DNA from: Vulcanimicrobiota bacterium
GTDB lineage: Bacteria; Vulcanimicrobiota; Vulcanimicrobiia; Vulcanimicrobiales; Vulcanimicrobiaceae
Direction: 5' to 3'
Assembly: GCA_014304965.1 (NCBI GenBank)
Contig: JACRTZ010000116.1
Location: 1 to 5,395 of the forward strand
Length of the DNA: 5,395 bases
In this document: piece by piece, positions 4,812 to 5,395 of the stretch
How the letters are laid out: every line of letters starts with the position of its first letter
Position numbering within the stretch: the stretch's first letter is position 1
Translations under genes and position numbers: made by a program
Notes under the pieces: model-generated
Told to the model about the DNA's origin: nothing
What the model saw: the letters and a program-made list of their open reading frames with translations, nothing else
The model's database searches: none

Positions 4812-5395
4812 CTACCTGCGAGCGGCGTCGCTCGCGCGATCGCTCTGTTGCATCAGCACGTACATGATGATGCTTCCGGCGGCCGCTGCATTGAGGCTTT
4901 CGCCTCGGCCTTTCTGAGGAATCGCGACGCGCGGGTCGCCCTGGAGGACCCAGCCGTCAAGGCCCCTGCGCTCGTTTCCGACGGCCAGAATCGTTCGCTC
5001 GGGGAACCGAAAGCCGTCAAGCGGGCGCCCGTCTCCCGCCGCCGCGACGACCGTGTAGCTCCCGGCTTCGGCCGCCTGGCGAAGTGACGCCGGCGATGCC
5101 GCCGCGATCGGCAGCCGGAAGATCGCCCCCATGGACGCCCGGACCACCTTGGGGTTATGCGGCTCGGCCCCGGCCGAGCCGAAGATCGCGCCACCGAACC
5201 CGAAAAACTCGGCCGTCCGCAAGAGCGTGCCGGCGTTGCCCGGGTCGTTGATGCCCGCTAGGAGGGCAAGCGGGCGACCCGAGGCGAGCAGCGTCGCTAG
5301 ATCGTTTAAACCCCGGCGGACCACCGCGATGATGCCTGGGGGCGAGTCGAGGTCGGACAATTTTGCGGCGGCCCGGTCCGGAACGATGTAGGTCT
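4812..5395 (-). CDS. SpoU/TrmH-family RNA 2'-O-methyltransferase, C-terminal part
   Basis: The frame is open to the right edge, so the N-terminus is outside the window and the TTG at 5360 is not the true start; 193 residues are visible. All three SpoU (SPOUT) motifs are present. Motif 1 is at visible residues 48-61 (INDPGNAGTLLRTA), with the conserved N and R. Motif 2 is at about 135-145 (ILAVGNERRGL). Motif 3 is at about 156-181 (VAIPQKGRGESLNAAAAG), forming the knotted S-adenosylmethionine site. The segment SPPGIIAVV before motif 1 is the typical linker from the N-terminal substrate-binding domain. Such enzymes methylate ribose 2'-OH in 23S rRNA (RlmB/TsnR type) or tRNA; which one cannot be told here. 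The position upstream of pheS resembles ysgA in Bacillus. A promoter in the gap suggests it is not required for pheST transcription. No clear terminator follows its TAG at 4812-4814. Confidence 0.94.
   Translation of the reverse strand, partial: TYIVPDRAAAKLSDLDSPPGIIAVVRRGLNDLATLLASGRPLALLAGINDPGNAGTLLRTAEFFGFGGAIFGSAGAEPHNPKVVRASMGAIFRLPIAAASPASLRQAAEAGSYTVVAAAGDGRPLDGFRFPERTILAVGNERRGLDGWVLQGDPRVAIPQKGRGESLNAAAAGSIIMYVLMQQSDRASDAARR

Noticed and set aside
4792..4820. Plus-strand TTGACA as a promoter -35
   Set aside because: No -10-like hexamer occurs at 16-18 bases downstream and no plus-strand gene follows.

Overview
All genes I can support in this window are on the minus strand. The sequence is GC-rich, and long arginine-rich open frames on the plus strand are by-products of that composition. 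The order RNA methyltransferase, pheS, pheT, cvpA matches the Bacillus/Clostridium neighbourhood (B. subtilis: ysgA, pheS, pheT, further genes, the CvpA homologue yshB). With the high GC and a YqzL-like small protein before pheS, this suggests a high-GC bacterium of the Terrabacteria side. Candidatus Eremiobacterota (WPS-2) or a relative is one possibility, but the sequence alone does not settle it.

Layout in the direction of transcription, right to left. (1) Positions 5395-4812 hold the C-terminal catalytic part of a SpoU/TrmH-family RNA methyltransferase, cut by the window edge. (2) A gap of about 110 bases carries a good sigma70-type promoter with an extended -10 (4788-4760). (3) A 33-codon ORF (4700-4599) resembles the YqzL family. 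(4) An 11-bp perfect hairpin (4572-4544) overlaps the longest possible start of pheS. (5) pheS (4556-3471) and pheT (3463-1088) encode the two subunits of phenylalanyl-tRNA synthetase, separated by 7 bases. (6) A CvpA-family membrane protein (1091-549) probably overlaps pheT by the four bases GTGA. (7) A 13-bp perfect hairpin (535-503) lies just after cvpA and probably ends the operon. (8) A second, very consensus-like promoter (447-419) faces a pair of small overlapping genes, DUF4160-like (326-156) and DUF2442-like (163 to beyond position 1).

The pheS-pheT-cvpA block is housekeeping: charging of tRNA-Phe plus a membrane protein, probably one transcript with the small YqzL-like ORF. The left end is accessory. 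DUF4160 and DUF2442 genes are often neighbours and look like a toxin-antitoxin-type module, although no activity is established here. The conserved N-terminal part of the DUF4160 protein lies upstream of its only usable ATG, in a frame with no start codon. One extra base in a G or T run would explain this, so the gene is either broken, mis-sequenced or started unusually. The points most worth checking are this frameshifted module and the small ORF plus hairpin in front of pheS.
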